This document shows positions 42,085 to 54,250 of a stretch of 64,000 bases of DNA, in pieces. The translations under genes were made by a program, and so were the position numbers. Source of the stretch: Sulfurifustis variabilis (GTDB taxonomy: Bacteria > Pseudomonadota > Gammaproteobacteria > Acidiferrobacterales > Sulfurifustaceae); assembly GCF_002355415.1 (NCBI RefSeq), contig NZ_AP014936.1:1-64000 (forward strand), read 5' to 3'. Numbering within the stretch: position 1 is the first letter of the stretch; each line of letters starts with the position of its first letter. The notes beneath the pieces are model-generated. The model was not told the origin of the DNA. It saw only the letters and a program-made list of their open reading frames with translations, and did not search any database.

Positions 42085-42117
42085 GAAAAAGCGGCCGAAA
42101 GGCCGCTTTTTCTTTTC
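42085..42117. terminator. Bidirectional intrinsic terminator
   Basis: AAAAAGCGGCC, loop GAAA, GGCCGCTTTTT followed by more T. The GC-rich stem flanked by A and T tracts can stop transcription from both the cytochrome gene (plus) and comM (minus, ending at 42134). Confidence 0.92.
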
Positions 42118-42133
42118 CGGTTTTCTCCTTGCC

Positions 42134-43642
42134 TCACACGCCGGGCCGGTCCATGGCCCGGTACTGGATTGCTTCAGCCAGGTGCTCGGGGCGAATGTTC
42201 TCCTCACCGGCAAGGTCCGCGATGGTGCGCGCGACCTTCAGGATGCGGTGGTAGGCGCGCGCACTCAGCCGCAACCGCAGCATCGCCTGCTCGAGCAGCT
42301 GCTGACACGCCGTATCGATGCGGCAGAACTCGTCCACTTGCTTGTTGCTCAGCGTCTGGTTGGCGCAGCCGCTGCGCGCGAGCTGACGCTCGCGCGCGGC
42401 CGTCACGCGCGCCTGCACCGACTGCGATCCCTCGGCGGCCGCCGCCGTGCGCGAAAGGAGGACGTCCCTCGGGACCGAGGGCACCTCCACGTGCATGTCG
42501 ATGCGATCAAGCAGCGGGCCCGAGACCCTTGCGCGGTACGTGCGGATGCGTTCCTCGGTGCAGCGACAGCGGCCCGAGGTGTCGCCGTGGTGCCCGCACG
42601 GGCAGGGGTTCATCGCGGCGACGAGCTGGAACCGCGCGGGGAACTCCGCTTGGCGCGCGGCCCGCGAAATCGTAATCGTGCCCGACTCGAGCGGCTCGCG
42701 CAGCACCTCGAGCACGGATCGATCGAACTCCGGAAGCTCGTCGAGAAACAGAACGCCGTGGTGCGCGAGCGAGATTTCGCCTGGCCGGGGGTGGCTGCCG
42801 CCGCCTACGAGAGCGACTCCGGAGGCCGTGTGGTGCGGCGCGCGAAACGGCCGCTCCTTCCACTGCGCCACCGTAAACCCCTTGTACGCGGAATGGATCG
42901 CGGCCACTTCGAGCGCCTCGTGGTCAGTAAGAGGCGGGAGGATCCCGGGCAGGCGACTGGCGAGCATGGTCTTCCCCGTCCCGGGAGGTCCGACGAGCAG
43001 CAGGCTGTGGGCACCTGCCGCCGCGATCTCGAGCGCGCGCTTCGCCTGATGCTGACCCCGGATGTCGCCCAGATCGGCAGCCTCCCCACGGCTGGCCGGG
43101 GGTTTCGTCGCCTGAGACGCAACCAGGTGGCGCTCCGCGGCGAAGTGGGCGGTGACCTCGAGCAGGTGACGCGCGCCGAGCACCCGGACGCCGTCCACCA
43201 GTGCCGCTTCCGGGGCGTTCGGCTCGGGCACGACCAGCGCACGCGGCTCTGATCGCGCGGCCAGGCTCGCGCTCAGCGCGCCCCGTACCGGGCGCAGCTC
43301 GCCCGTCAACGCCAGCTCGCCGATGAACTCGTGGCCTGCAAGGGCCGAACCGGGTATCTGCTCCGAGGCGGCGAGGATGCCGAGGGCGATGGGTAGATCG
43401 AAGCGCGCGCCTTCCTTGGGCAGATCGGCGGGCGCCAGATTGATGGTGATGCGCCTCGCCGGAAACTCGAAGCGTGCATTGAGCAGCGCCGCCCGCACCC
43501 GATCCTTGGCCTCTTTCACGGCCGCCTCGGGCAGTCCGACGATGGAGAGACTCGGCAGCCCGTTCGCGAGGTGGACTTCCACCGTTACCGCCGGCGCTTC
43601 GATGCCGACCTGCGCGCGGCTGTGCACGACGGCGAGTCCCAT
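42134..43642 (-). CDS. comM: ComM/YifB family AAA+ helicase
   Basis: ComM is an Mg-chelatase-like AAA+ protein; in Vibrio it is a hexameric helicase promoting branch migration in natural transformation. The 502-residue protein has an N-terminal ChlI-like domain (SRAQVGIEAPAVTVEVHLA), Walker A GPPGTGKTMLA (about 218-228), Walker B LFLDELPEF, a cysteine-bearing insertion CPCGHHG and a C-terminal Mg-chelatase domain (RLSARAYHRILKVARTIADL). Length matches the family (E. coli YifB 506). It is convergent with the cytochrome gene and 32 bp downstream of ubiK on the same strand. Confidence 0.95.
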   Translation of the reverse strand: MGLAVVHSRAQVGIEAPAVTVEVHLANGLPSLSIVGLPEAAVKEAKDRVRAALLNARFEFPARRITINLAPADLPKEGARFDLPIALGILAASEQIPGSALAGHEFIGELALTGELRPVRGALSASLAARSEPRALVVPEPNAPEAALVDGVRVLGARHLLEVTAHFAAERHLVASQATKPPASRGEAADLGDIRGQHQAKRALEIAAAGAHSLLLVGPPGTGKTMLASRLPGILPPLTDHEALEVAAIHSAYKGFTVAQWKERPFRAPHHTASGVALVGGGSHPRPGEISLAHHGVLFLDELPEFDRSVLEVLREPLESGTITISRAARQAEFPARFQLVAAMNPCPCGHHGDTSGRCRCTEERIRTYRARVSGPLLDRIDMHVEVPSVPRDVLLSRTAAAAEGSQSVQARVTAARERQLARSGCANQTLSNKQVDEFCRIDTACQQLLEQAMLRLRLSARAYHRILKVARTIADLAGEENIRPEHLAEAIQYRAMDRPGV

Positions 43643-43674
43643 CCTTCTCCCTCCTCCCTGATGTTTCTTTTACT

Positions 43675-43911
43675 CTAGCGTGCGGCGAGTCGGCGCTCGA
43701 GCATCGCTATCCGCTCTTCCATTTCCTTCAGCTGCGCGCGCGTGCGCGCGAGCACGGCCTCCTGCACCTCGAGCTCCTCGCGCGTAACGAGATCCATCCG
43801 GTCGAGCACCGAGGCGAGCGCCGCGCGCACGTTGCGGTCGAGCTCCTCCGAACCGCGCGGCAGCGTGCGGGCCACGGCCGACAGGATGTCGTCGATCTTA
43901 CGGGCGTCCAT
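43675..43911 (-). CDS. ubiK: Ubiquinone biosynthesis accessory factor UbiK
   Basis: A 78-residue protein of the YqiC/BMFP family. UbiK binds UbiJ and lipid in the aerobic ubiquinone biosynthesis complex and has a C-terminal trimeric coiled coil; here the coiled coil is clear in EELEVQEAVLARTRAQLKEM and onward. The N-terminal part MDARKIDDILSAVARTLPRG matches the family. GGAGG five bases before the ATG fixes the start; the longer upstream frame is rejected. comM follows on the same strand. Confidence 0.92.
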   Translation of the reverse strand: MDARKIDDILSAVARTLPRGSEELDRNVRAALASVLDRMDLVTREELEVQEAVLARTRAQLKEMEERIAMLERRLAAR

Positions 43912-43989
43912 CGGGTCCTCCGCGCAAGCATAGGGGCTGTCGTCGCCAAAGCACCGGTGATCTGTGCGAGGTACGACGTACCGCGCGCG

Positions 43990-43995
43990 AGTATA
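43990..43995 (-). promoter_or_regulatory. -10 element TATACT for ubiK
   Basis: On the minus strand TATACT lies 78 bases before the ubiK ATG. The expected -35 position reads GCCGCT, a poor match, so this is a partial promoter call. Confidence 0.35.
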
Positions 43996-44018
43996 CCAGC
44001 GCTCGCCAACGGAGCGGC

Positions 44019-44035
44019 CGCACCGCAGCGGTGCA
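44019..44035. promoter_or_regulatory. NtrC-type enhancer site 1
   Basis: CGCACC-GCAGC-GGTGCA matches the NtrC palindrome TGCACC-N5-GGTGCA at 11 of 12 specified bases. Its centre is about 130 bp before the predicted sigma-54 start. Confidence 0.7.
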
Positions 44036-44050
44036 GGCACCCGGAATCCA

Positions 44051-44067
44051 AACGCCATGCTGGTGCA
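44051..44067. promoter_or_regulatory. NtrC-type enhancer site 2 (weaker)
   Basis: AACGCC-ATGCT-GGTGCA keeps one perfect half-site and matches 9 of 12 specified bases. Its centre is 32 bp (about three helical turns) from site 1, the same spacing as the two high-affinity NtrC sites of E. coli glnA, and about 98 bp before the predicted start. Confidence 0.5.
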
Positions 44068-44130
44068 CGCGCACCGGGACGAACGGCCATTGAACCAGTT
44101 AAGCCATTGCAAACCAACGGAAAAAGCACA

Positions 44131-44146
44131 TGGCACGGGAACTGCT
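44131..44146 (+). promoter_or_regulatory. Sigma-54 promoter of porin-glnK-amtB
   Basis: TGGCACGGGAACTGCT matches the sigma-54 consensus TGGCACG-R-N3-TTGCW with one mismatch, with GG (44132-44133) and GC (44144-44145) exactly ten bases apart. The predicted start is near 44157, about 84 bases before the porin ATG. The downstream glnK-amtB genes are classic NtrC/sigma-54 targets. Confidence 0.88.
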
Positions 44147-44240
44147 GAGGGCAGGCGCAGCGGAGCTTGGCGACAGGGCGGTTTCAGCTTTTTCCAACAA
44201 CATGCAACGCGGCGAGCGATCCCGCGACTGGAGACGAACG

Positions 44241-45348
<1,108 letters not shown>

Positions 45349-45359
45349 AGGATAAGACC

Positions 45360-46727
<1,368 letters not shown>

Positions 46728-46748
46728 CCCTCCAGGCAGGCAAGGCGA

Positions 46749-46777
46749 AGCGGGCGCGCAAGCGCCCGCTTTTTTTC
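46749..46777 (+). terminator. Intrinsic terminator after amtB
   Basis: AGCGGGCGC, loop GCAA, GCGCCCGCT, then seven T. The T tract runs into the 3' end of the convergent DUF945 gene, which ends at 46776. Confidence 0.93.
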
Positions 46778-48194
46778 ATGGCAAGTGGGCCGTCTGGGCC
46801 GTCCAGAGGCGATCGTTGACGAGGAACTGCCCCCGGCGGATCGCTGCTTTGATGCGATACCGGTCACCGTCGGGCTGCAGCCAGCGGCCGAGCTCGTGGC
46901 GCGCCAGGTACAGGGGCATGGCGCGATCGACGACGCGCATGAGCGCCTCGCCGCGCAGCGCCGCCATTTCGCCATCGCTGAGCGCGCCTCGCGCCCGATA
47001 TCCGGCGAGGTCCTGTTGAACCAGCGGCGCGACGAGCGGCCGCAGCAGCCGCCCCGGTATATTCAACTCTGCCTCGCCCCGCAGGGCCGTAAGCAGGCGC
47101 ATCGGATTCGTACGCACGTCCGAATGACTGCCGTCGAGCACCATGCTCGCCTTCCCGGTGATTTCGCCGTTGGCCGTCTTCAGCGAGAGCCGCGTGACCT
47201 CGAGTTCCGGCGAACCCTCGGCCAGCGACGTCGCCAGCGCGAGCAGCTTGCCGACGACCATGAGCGAGGACTGCTGCTCCGGCAGGTTTCGGGCGTAGAT
47301 CTCCTTGACCTCGTTGCTGAAACGCGCAAGCGACGCGAGATCGAGCTTGCGCACCTGGAGCGTCACCTGCCCGGGCCCGACCTTCTGACCGCCTGCCTGG
47401 ACCTCGCCGATACGGTAATCCGTAACGAGCTCGAGGTGCGGACCCGAGGGTCGAGTGGTCGCCTTGATCGAGAGCCCCGCGACGTGCGTCTGTTCGCCGA
47501 GGGCGACGCGCGCCAGATCGACGGTCGTCGTGCCGAAGCTCACGCCTTGTGCGCCTTCGGCCATCTGCGAACCGAGGCGCAGGTTCGTGATCTCCAGCGG
47601 GCCGGGCATGGGCGCTTCCCCTGCGACGCGCAGGGAGGGAAGCGTGGCTTCCACCTCGTAACGCTTTAGATCCGCCGACGCGATGAGCGTCCCCGAGCCC
47701 GCCGCCCAATCGACCGTCCGCTGTCCCGGCGCCATCTCCTTTGACGATGCCAGCCGCAGACGGCTCTCGAGCGTCCCGTCCGACTTGACGACGGTATCGG
47801 CGACGACCGGCGGCCGGGGAAACGCGAGGTTCACGCTTTGTCCCGGCACCCGCAGGCCCGTCAGCTCCGAGCGCACGCGCGCGCGAAAGACATCGAGGTC
47901 GATCTCGCCCTCAAGCCAGCGATCCAGGCCGAGGGGGCCATGGACGATGTCGTGCGTCGTCGTCACGGTTGCCGGCGTGCCCTGCAACGCCAGCTCGATC
48001 TCGGCCCGGGAGCGCAGCGCGCCGCGCTCGTAACGCTTTACCGTGACCCGCGCGCCGACGCGCCGGCCCAGGTCGGTCGCGAGCGTCTGCAACGCGCTCT
48101 CCGCTTCCCGCCCGTACCAATAGGCGGCGGCGAACGGCGCGGCGAGCGCGAGAGCGACCAGGATCAGGAACCCGTAGAGTGCTTTCTTCTTCAT
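46776..48194 (-). CDS. DUF945 (YdgA-like) family protein
   Basis: A 472-residue protein of the YdgA/DUF945 family. It has an N-terminal membrane anchor (about 5-26, ALYGFLILVALALAAPFAAA) followed by YWYGREAE and a long periplasmic, beta-rich domain. The family is widespread in gammaproteobacteria; its function is not established. The ATG has AAGGAGG upstream. Its stop lies in the T tract of the amtB terminator. It is downstream of speE by 111 bp but has its own -10 box, so it is probably separate. Confidence 0.88.
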   Translation of the reverse strand: MKKKALYGFLILVALALAAPFAAAYWYGREAESALQTLATDLGRRVGARVTVKRYERGALRSRAEIELALQGTPATVTTTHDIVHGPLGLDRWLEGEIDLDVFRARVRSELTGLRVPGQSVNLAFPRPPVVADTVVKSDGTLESRLRLASSKEMAPGQRTVDWAAGSGTLIASADLKRYEVEATLPSLRVAGEAPMPGPLEITNLRLGSQMAEGAQGVSFGTTTVDLARVALGEQTHVAGLSIKATTRPSGPHLELVTDYRIGEVQAGGQKVGPGQVTLQVRKLDLASLARFSNEVKEIYARNLPEQQSSLMVVGKLLALATSLAEGSPELEVTRLSLKTANGEITGKASMVLDGSHSDVRTNPMRLLTALRGEAELNIPGRLLRPLVAPLVQQDLAGYRARGALSDGEMAALRGEALMRVVDRAMPLYLARHELGRWLQPDGDRYRIKAAIRRGQFLVNDRLWTAQTAHLP

Positions 48195-48265
48195 GCCGCC
48201 TCCTTGGTACGGGGCCGAAGGCGCTTGCTTGCCCCTCAGGCCCCGATTCTGCCGGGGCTTAGGGG

Positions 48266-48271
48266 TTTATA
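48266..48271 (-). promoter_or_regulatory. -10 element TATAAA for the DUF945 gene
   Basis: On the minus strand TATAAA lies about 72 bases before the DUF945 start; the -35 position is weak (TGGAGG). A GCCCCG/CGGGGC hairpin follows in the predicted leader, without a T tract. Confidence 0.4.
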
Positions 48272-48305
48272 GTTCAGCCGGGTGTCGCCCTCCAGGCCCG
48301 CCCGG

Positions 48306-49157
48306 TCAGGCGAGGCTTTTGCGCAGATACTCCGGGACGGCGAGGGCTCCCGCGTGCACGGCAGCGTTGTAGTAGCGGGTGGGAAACGGCCGGTCCGCCG
48401 CCGCCGTTTCGCGGAAACGGGGCAGTTTCGCATCCTTTGCGGCGAGGGTCGCACTCCACCATCCCGAGGGATAGGTGCACTGCGGAAAGTGCAGCATGGC
48501 GACTTCGCGGAAGCCGGCCGTCCGCATGGCGCGGTGAACGGCTTCGATGAGATCCGGGTGGAACAGGGGCGATTCGCTCTGACCGACGAGCAGGCCCTGC
48601 GGTGCCAGGGCCCGCAGGCAGTTGCGGTAGAAGTCTTCGGAGAAGAGCCCGGCCGCGGGCCCCACGGGATCCGTCGAATCGACGATGACGACGTCGTAGC
48701 TGTCCGGCGCAGCGCGCGCCACGAAGGCGATGCCGTCCTCGAAGTGGAACCGCGCCCGCGGATCGCCGTTCGACGCGCAGAGCTGCGGAAAGTACTGCTC
48801 CGCGACGCGCGTCACGCGCTCGTCGAGCTCGACCTGCTCCGCGACCTCCACGCTCGCGTGCTTGAGCACCTCCCTGAGCGTGCCGCAGTCGCCGCCGCCG
48901 ATGATGAGCACGCGCCGGGGGTGCGGGTGCGTGAAGAGCGCGGGGTGCGACATCATCTCGTGATAGATGAAGTTGTCCCGGTCGGTGACCATGACCAGGC
49001 CGTCGAGCGTCATCAGGCGGCCGAAACTCTCGGTCTCGTAGATCTCGATCGTCTGATAGGGCGACCGCTCCTCGTGCAGCTTGCGCGCGATCTTGAGGGA
49101 GATCGCGGATCCCTGCCCGGCCCATTCCTCGGTGTACCAGCCGTCGTCCAGCGCCAT
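48306..49157 (-). CDS. speE: Polyamine aminopropyltransferase (spermidine synthase)
   Basis: SpeE transfers aminopropyl from decarboxylated SAM to putrescine, giving spermidine. The 283-residue protein starts WYTEEWAGQGSAISLKI and contains the nucleotide-binding GGGDCGTLREVLKH and the catalytic-loop VIVDSTDPVGPA. GGAG six bases before the ATG supports the start. It is divergent from speA, whose product agmatine leads to putrescine; the decarboxylase SpeD that makes its other substrate is not in this window. Confidence 0.96.
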   Translation of the reverse strand: MALDDGWYTEEWAGQGSAISLKIARKLHEERSPYQTIEIYETESFGRLMTLDGLVMVTDRDNFIYHEMMSHPALFTHPHPRRVLIIGGGDCGTLREVLKHASVEVAEQVELDERVTRVAEQYFPQLCASNGDPRARFHFEDGIAFVARAAPDSYDVVIVDSTDPVGPAAGLFSEDFYRNCLRALAPQGLLVGQSESPLFHPDLIEAVHRAMRTAGFREVAMLHFPQCTYPSGWWSATLAAKDAKLPRFRETAAADRPFPTRYYNAAVHAGALAVPEYLRKSLA

Positions 49158-49226
49158 GGGGTGCTCCGCTTTCGTGAGAGCGCGAACGATACCGAAGCCG
49201 CGCCGCGGGAAAAAGCGTCCGCTTCG

Positions 49227-49255
49227 TTTTCAACGGTTCGGCTTTCCTCCATAAT
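49227..49255 (+). promoter_or_regulatory. Candidate speA promoter
   Basis: TTTTCA (49227-49232) and CATAAT (49250-49255) at 17 bp spacing, matching the sigma-70 hexamers at 4 of 6 and 5 of 6. It lies about 29 bases before the chosen speA ATG. Confidence 0.55.
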
Positions 49256-49283
49256 GCGGCCCTCCCGCAACCCGCCCGCCCCG

Positions 49284-51167
<1,884 letters not shown>

Positions 51168-51761
51168 TCACCCGGCCGCCTCGGGTTTGAGCTTGAGGCG
51201 GATCGGCTTCAGCCCGAGCGTGCGCAACTGCTGGTCCGCGGCGTCGAGCTGCTCCACCCGGCTGTACGGGCCGAGCCGGACGCGGTGGAAGTCGCCGCGC
51301 CCCTCGATCGTCACCTTTTGGATGCGGGCGACGAGGCCTTGCAGAGCCAGGCGGGCCTTGAGCTGGTCCGCGTCGGTGAAGCTCGCGAACGACCCGGCCT
51401 GCAGCACGTACCGCACCCCGTCCTCCGCCTTCTCGGCCTTCGCGGTCCTCGTGTCCCGCGGCGAGCGGTCGGGCAGCACCGTCTCCATCTCCGGCAGGAC
51501 CGTGTAGAAGTCGAGCTTCGGTCTGGCGGCGGGCGCAGCGGGCGGCTCGGGTTTCTTCTCCTCCGCGGGTTTCGGCCTGGCGGCGCTCTGGACGAGGCCC
51601 GCCAGACCGTCCCGGGATCCCCACCGTTTCGAGATCAGTTGCGTCACGAGCACCGCGCTGACCCCGAGCGCGAGCCCGAGCAGAAGCAGCAGCCAGGGCG
51701 GAAAACGCCCCACCCGACCCCGCAAGGCGCCGGCCGGGCGGCGCCGCCGGCGCGTTCGCAC
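51168..51761 (-). CDS. SPOR-domain membrane protein (FtsN-like)
   Basis: A 197-residue bitopic protein: an arginine-rich cytoplasmic N-terminus (RTRRRRRPAG), one membrane helix (about 21-42, PPWLLLLLGLALGVSAVLVTQ), a proline/alanine/lysine linker and a C-terminal SPOR domain (about 115-190, RYVLQAGSFASFTDADQLKA) that binds denuded glycan at the septum. The layout and the position after argS match FtsN-like division proteins of gammaproteobacteria. The start is GTG two bases after the argS stop; the upstream open frame lies inside argS. True FtsN function is inferred. Confidence 0.85.
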   Translation of the reverse strand: MRTRRRRRPAGALRGRVGRFPPWLLLLLGLALGVSAVLVTQLISKRWGSRDGLAGLVQSAARPKPAEEKKPEPPAAPAARPKLDFYTVLPEMETVLPDRSPRDTRTAKAEKAEDGVRYVLQAGSFASFTDADQLKARLALQGLVARIQKVTIEGRGDFHRVRLGPYSRVEQLDAADQQLRTLGLKPIRLKLKPEAAG

Positions 51762-51763
51762 GG

Positions 51764-53524
51764 CTACATCGTCTCCGGCGCTGACACGCCGAGCAGACGC
51801 AGCCCGTTGGCGATGACCTGGCGCGTCGCCTCGACGAGCACGAGGCGCGCGTCGCGCAGTTCCGGCGCGTCGACCAGAAAGGTGTGCGAGTTGTAATAAG
51901 TGTGGAAGTCGTACGCGAGCTCGCGCAGGAAATGGGCGAGCTGATGCGGCTCGTGGGCGAGCGCGGCGGTCTCGACCACTTCCGGGTACCGCGCGAGACG
52001 CCCGATCAATGCCTGCTCGTGCGTCTCGGTCAGGAGATGCAGGTGGCGCTCGCCGTTGGCGGCATCGTGCGCGAGGCCCTTCTCCTTGAGCTGCTTGAAC
52101 ACGCTGCGCACGCGCGCGTGCGCGTACTGCACGTAGTACACGGGGTTGTCCGCCGACTGCGACCGCGCGAGGTCGAGGTCGAAGTCCATGTGCTGTTCGC
52201 ACTTGCGCAGTACGTAAAAGAAGCGCGCCGCGTCGTTACCGACCTCGCGCCGCAGCTCGCGCAGGGTGACGAACTCGCCCGAGCGCGTGGACATCTGCAC
52301 CTTTTCGCCGCCGCGGTAGAGCACCGCAAACTGCACCAGCAGCACGTCGAGCTTGCCCGGGTCGTCGCCGACGGCGGCGAGCGCCGCCTTGACCCGCGGC
52401 ACGTAGCCGTGGTGATCGGCTCCCCAGATGTCGATGACGCGCGTGAACCCGCGCTCCATCTTGTTCACGTGGTAGGCGATGTCGTGTGCGAAGTAGGTCT
52501 TCTGGCCGTTTTCGCGCACGAGGACCCGGTCCTTTTCGTCACCGTAATCGGTCGACCGAAACCAAAGCGCCCCGTCCTTCCCGTAGGTGTGACCGCTCTG
52601 CTGCAGCCGCTCGATCACCCGATCGGCCGCGCCGGTCTCGACCAGGGCGCGTTCCGAGTACCACTCGTCATAGACGACGCCGAACTCCTCGAGATCCTGG
52701 CGGATGTCGTCCAGGATGACCGTGAGCCCGAGATCGAAGACCCTGCGGTAGTCGTCCGCACCGAGCGAGGCCTTCGCGCGTTCGATGAGGGCGTCGATGT
52801 GTCTCTCCTTGTCGCCCCCTTCGGCTTCGTCCGGCGGCACCTCCGCAAATACGTCGGCCGCGGCCCGCCGGTAGGCGTCGCCGCTTTCGCGGTGCAGCGT
52901 CGCGGCGATGTCATAGACGTAGTCTCCCTTGTAGCCGTTGGCGGGAAACGCGAACTTCTCGCCGCACAGCTCCAGGTAGCGGAGCCAGACGCTCGTGGCC
53001 AGGATGTCCATCTGGCGTCCGGCGTCGTTGATGTAGTACTCGCGATGCACCGCAAAGCCCCCGGCTTCCAGCAGGTTGGCGACCGTCGCGCCGTAGGCCG
53101 CCCCGCGCCCGTGCCCCACGTGCAGCGGACCCGTCGGATTGGCGGAGACGAACTCGACCTGCACCCGCTTGCCGGCGCCGGCGTTCGAGCGTCCGAAGCC
53201 GTCCCGTCTGGCCAGCACCTCGCGGACCACGTCGTGATAGGCGGCGGGGCTCAGAAAAAAGTTGATGAATCCCGGGCCCGCGATCTCGACCTTCGCGACG
53301 TGGGCGGAAGCAGGCAGTGCCCGAATCAGCCTTTCCGCGAGCTCGCGCGGTTTCGCCCGTGCCGTCTTCGCGTGCGCCAACGCGATATTGCTGGCGAAAT
53401 CGCCGTGCTCCTTCGTCCGCGTGCGTTCGATCTCGAAGGAGGGAAGGGGTCCGTCCGGCAGCACGCCGCCGGCCTGCAAACCGGCCACGGCCTGCCTGAG
53501 CAGACTCTCGAGGTGATGCTTCAA
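51764..53524 (-). CDS. argS: Arginyl-tRNA synthetase
   Basis: Class I synthetase that charges tRNA-Arg. The 586-residue protein has the N-terminal ArgRS-specific domain, the HIGH-type motif in [14 protein letters not shown], a degenerate KMSKS region (KVQMSTRSG) as usual for this enzyme, and the C-terminal DALR anticodon-binding domain ([16 protein letters not shown] onward). Length is standard (E. coli 577). The SPOR-protein gene follows at once. One of its substrates, tRNA-Arg(CCG), is encoded 10.5 kb away. Confidence 0.97.
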   Translation of the reverse strand: MKHHLESLLRQAVAGLQAGGVLPDGPLPSFEIERTRTKEHGDFASNIALAHAKTARAKPRELAERLIRALPASAHVAKVEIAGPGFINFFLSPAAYHDVVREVLARRDGFGRSNAGAGKRVQVEFVSANPTGPLHVGHGRGAAYGATVANLLEAGGFAVHREYYINDAGRQMDILATSVWLRYLELCGEKFAFPANGYKGDYVYDIAATLHRESGDAYRRAAADVFAEVPPDEAEGGDKERHIDALIERAKASLGADDYRRVFDLGLTVILDDIRQDLEEFGVVYDEWYSERALVETGAADRVIERLQQSGHTYGKDGALWFRSTDYGDEKDRVLVRENGQKTYFAHDIAYHVNKMERGFTRVIDIWGADHHGYVPRVKAALAAVGDDPGKLDVLLVQFAVLYRGGEKVQMSTRSGEFVTLRELRREVGNDAARFFYVLRKCEQHMDFDLDLARSQSADNPVYYVQYAHARVRSVFKQLKEKGLAHDAANGERHLHLLTETHEQALIGRLARYPEVVETAALAHEPHQLAHFLRELAYDFHTYYNSHTFLVDAPELRDARLVLVEATRQVIANGLRLLGVSAPETM

Positions 53525-53620
53525 GGTGGTTTCCCCGGGAAGCGCGGAACAGAGACGAGATGCAACGATTCTACCGGCCCGGGATCGAGGCGAGAAGCTC
53601 GCAACCCGTTGAACGGCCGC

Positions 53621-54250
53621 TCAGTCGGATTCGTACAGCATCGCTTCCAGCTCTCTCACGCTCGCCCGCTTCATGGGTCGCCCGTCGACCGGACTGAGCG
53701 GCGGTTCGCGGATGGCGCGCACGTCGAACACGCTCAACTCGACGGCCGCGTCCCCGGCGATCAGCCGGTAAGTGGGCAACACTTCCTGCCGGTCGCCGCC
53801 GAAGCGCATGCGCCGCTCTCCCTGCTCGTAAGGGATGCGATGCTCCTGCAGATGCAGCCCCACCTGTTCGGGCGTGTCCGCCGCCACGTGGAGCTGAATT
53901 TCCGATTCGGGCGTCACCGCCCCGATCAGGACCGGGCCGACGAGGCGTGGCTCGAACGGCGCGAGGAAGCGCATCGCTTCCAGCGCGAGCTCGCGCAACC
54001 GACGCAAATCGCGAGCCAGCCGCTCGCCGTGGAAAAGCCGCAGCCGCTCCTCGAGCGCGGCCTGAATTTCCTCGTTGCGCGGCAGGTAGCGGTTGTCGGC
54101 GAGGTTCAGCCGTTCCGCGGCCTTGCGCTTCGCCGTCTGGAAGTCGCGCACGCCCTCCTCGGCCATGATTCGGGCGGCCTCGAAGGTAACGCGCTGTCGC
54201 TTCTGGTCCTCGGCGCGCGAGCGCGCGCGGGGACGTTGCCGGCCGGTCAT
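53621..54250 (-). CDS. Conserved unknown protein coupled to mrcA
   Basis: Not recognised with certainty. The 209-residue protein has a basic N-terminus, a helical part (about 20-100, with VTFEAARIMAEEGVRDFQTA and ADNRYLPRNEEIQAALEER), and an alpha/beta part (PFEPRLVGPVLIGAVTPESE, IQLHVAADTPEQV, ending LSPVDGRPMKRAS). The second part vaguely resembles a nucleotidyltransferase fold, but the metal-binding DxD is missing (SEIQLH). Its ATG overlaps the mrcA stop as TGATG, so it is translated with PBP1a. There is no signal peptide, so it is cytoplasmic. Confidence 0.8.
   Translation of the reverse strand: MTGRQRPRARSRAEDQKRQRVTFEAARIMAEEGVRDFQTAKRKAAERLNLADNRYLPRNEEIQAALEERLRLFHGERLARDLRRLRELALEAMRFLAPFEPRLVGPVLIGAVTPESEIQLHVAADTPEQVGLHLQEHRIPYEQGERRMRFGGDRQEVLPTYRLIAGDAAVELSVFDVRAIREPPLSPVDGRPMKRASVRELEAMLYESD

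Larger units (their letters stand above)
43912..44240. other. Divergent regulatory region between ubiK and porin-glnK-amtB
   Basis: This 329-bp non-coding stretch holds a TATACT box for ubiK (minus), two NtrC-type sites and a sigma-54 promoter for the plus-strand operon, described separately. The remainder shows a small GGTAC/GTACC palindrome at 43970-43982 and no gene. Confidence 0.75.
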
